A DNA stretch of 39,621 bases from Bacteroidales bacterium (lineage in GTDB: Bacteria; Bacteroidota; Bacteroidia; Bacteroidales; Bacteroidaceae): contig JAGHUS010000123.1 of assembly GCA_018064685.1 (NCBI GenBank), positions 1 to 39,621 of the forward strand. The letters are read 5' to 3'. This document shows, piece by piece, positions 39,214 to 39,621 of the stretch. How positions within the stretch are numbered: position 1 is the stretch's first letter; each line of letters begins with the position of its first letter. The notes under the pieces are model-generated. The model was not told where the DNA came from and searched no databases. It saw nothing but the letters and a program-made list of their open reading frames with translations. The translations under genes were made by a program, and so were the position numbers.

Positions 39214-39621
39214 ATTTTCGCTCATTACGTCGATAAGTGGCTTTATGAGGCTCGCAATCTTGTAATATCGCTTCTCTTTGGTAGTGTTCTGCGGCCATGC
39301 AGGAAAGTGCTGTTCTGGGGGATAGGAAATGTTGGCATGAGCAAAACTGTCCCTGCTTGCAATGGGTTTTCTGTTTGTCAACTTGTTGTTCTTTAGTGCG
39401 TTGACGAGTTGCGTGGGTGTAAGCCGCTTGCCCGCTTCGTCGCACAGCATGCAAATGGCAACCCAGTCGCTAGGTTTCATCTCTATGTCGCTCTCGGCAA
39501 GGCGGGTGATGACCTCGTCTAGCGTGGCCGTATCGTGGGTTGTGCGAAGCCTGCCAAGCAGCATCAATGAGTCGATGAACTCCAGTTCCTCGAAGGCACT
39601 GCGCAGATGTGTAACTGCCTC
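39211..39621 (-). CDS. Hypothetical protein (N-terminal part outside window)
   Basis: The frame is open to the right edge, so the gene is incomplete; the TTG at 39567 is not a convincing start. The visible 136 residues (EAVTHLRSAFEELEFIDSLM ... MKPSDWVAICMLCDEAGKRL, then PPEQHFPAWP and RYYKIASLIKPLIDVM) form a helical region, then a short polar region, then a final helix. I see no catalytic motif. The wording resembles small uncharacterised Bacteroidetes proteins of the DUF6043 kind, but I recall this only weakly. It ends in an AGCGTGAAGAT tandem repeat and converges on tamL. Confidence 0.6.
   Translation of the reverse strand, partial: EAVTHLRSAFEELEFIDSLMLLGRLRTTHDTATLDEVITRLAESDIEMKPSDWVAICMLCDEAGKRLTPTQLVNALKNNKLTNRKPIASRDSFAHANISYPPEQHFPAWPQNTTKEKRYYKIASLIKPLIDVMSEN

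Overview
The window looks like a chromosomal segment of a Bacteroidales bacterium, most likely Prevotellaceae. Evidence: Bacteroidetes-type promoters (TTTG, about 20 bp, then TAnnTTTG) stand before many genes; there are large outer-membrane beta-barrel proteins with carboxypeptidase-like N-terminal domains; a secreted glycanase ends in a type IX-like sorting tail; and there is a TamB/lipidated-TamA (TamL) pair. No rRNA, tRNA, CRISPR array, transposase or phage gene was seen.

Left third (1-15.6 kb): three related outer-membrane barrel genes (1-3153, incomplete at the left edge; 6078-8780; 9042-11855) are mixed with two stand-alone AAA ATPases (3286-4410; 12180-13424). A membrane-anchored TPR/helix-turn-helix regulator (5921-4458) diverges from the second barrel gene over a cluster of TGTAAAC half-sites. 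The cluster ends with a BlaI-type repressor and an M56 (BlaR1-like) membrane peptidase whose periplasmic part resembles pieces of TonB-dependent receptors. The 3' tip of barrel gene 6078-8780 and the intergenic DNA after it are present a second time. In that second copy the two parts are separated by about 1.47 kb carrying an ATPase gene, and a decayed barrel-gene end is still visible.

Middle (15.6-27.7 kb): on the minus strand, a CE12-type esterase fused to a beta-helix and a C-terminal beta domain, and a DUF4143-type ATPase whose leader holds three copies of a 33-bp-period repeat. Then come a nitroreductase and a FlK-like thioesterase on the plus strand. Then, on the minus strand, a GH53 endo-galactanase with BspA-like leucine-rich repeats, an RsmI-like methyltransferase, a PAP2 phosphatase and a UPF1-like SF1 helicase. 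The esterase and the galactanase both point to pectin use, but no SusC/SusD pair is present.

Right third (27.9-39.6 kb): a DKNYY-repeat secreted protein with its own terminator, an ABC-type AAA ATPase, then a co-directional run fabG - rluA-type pseudouridine synthase - tamB - tamL (lipid synthesis and outer-membrane biogenesis). A convergent, incomplete hypothetical gene lies at the right edge.

The intergenic DNA is unusually repeat-rich: 7- and 8-bp tandem arrays, an exactly duplicated 54-bp element, and GC-rich palindromic elements. Several of these reach into genes: a 36-bp in-frame insertion in the first barrel gene, the last codons of tamB, and the start region of tamL.
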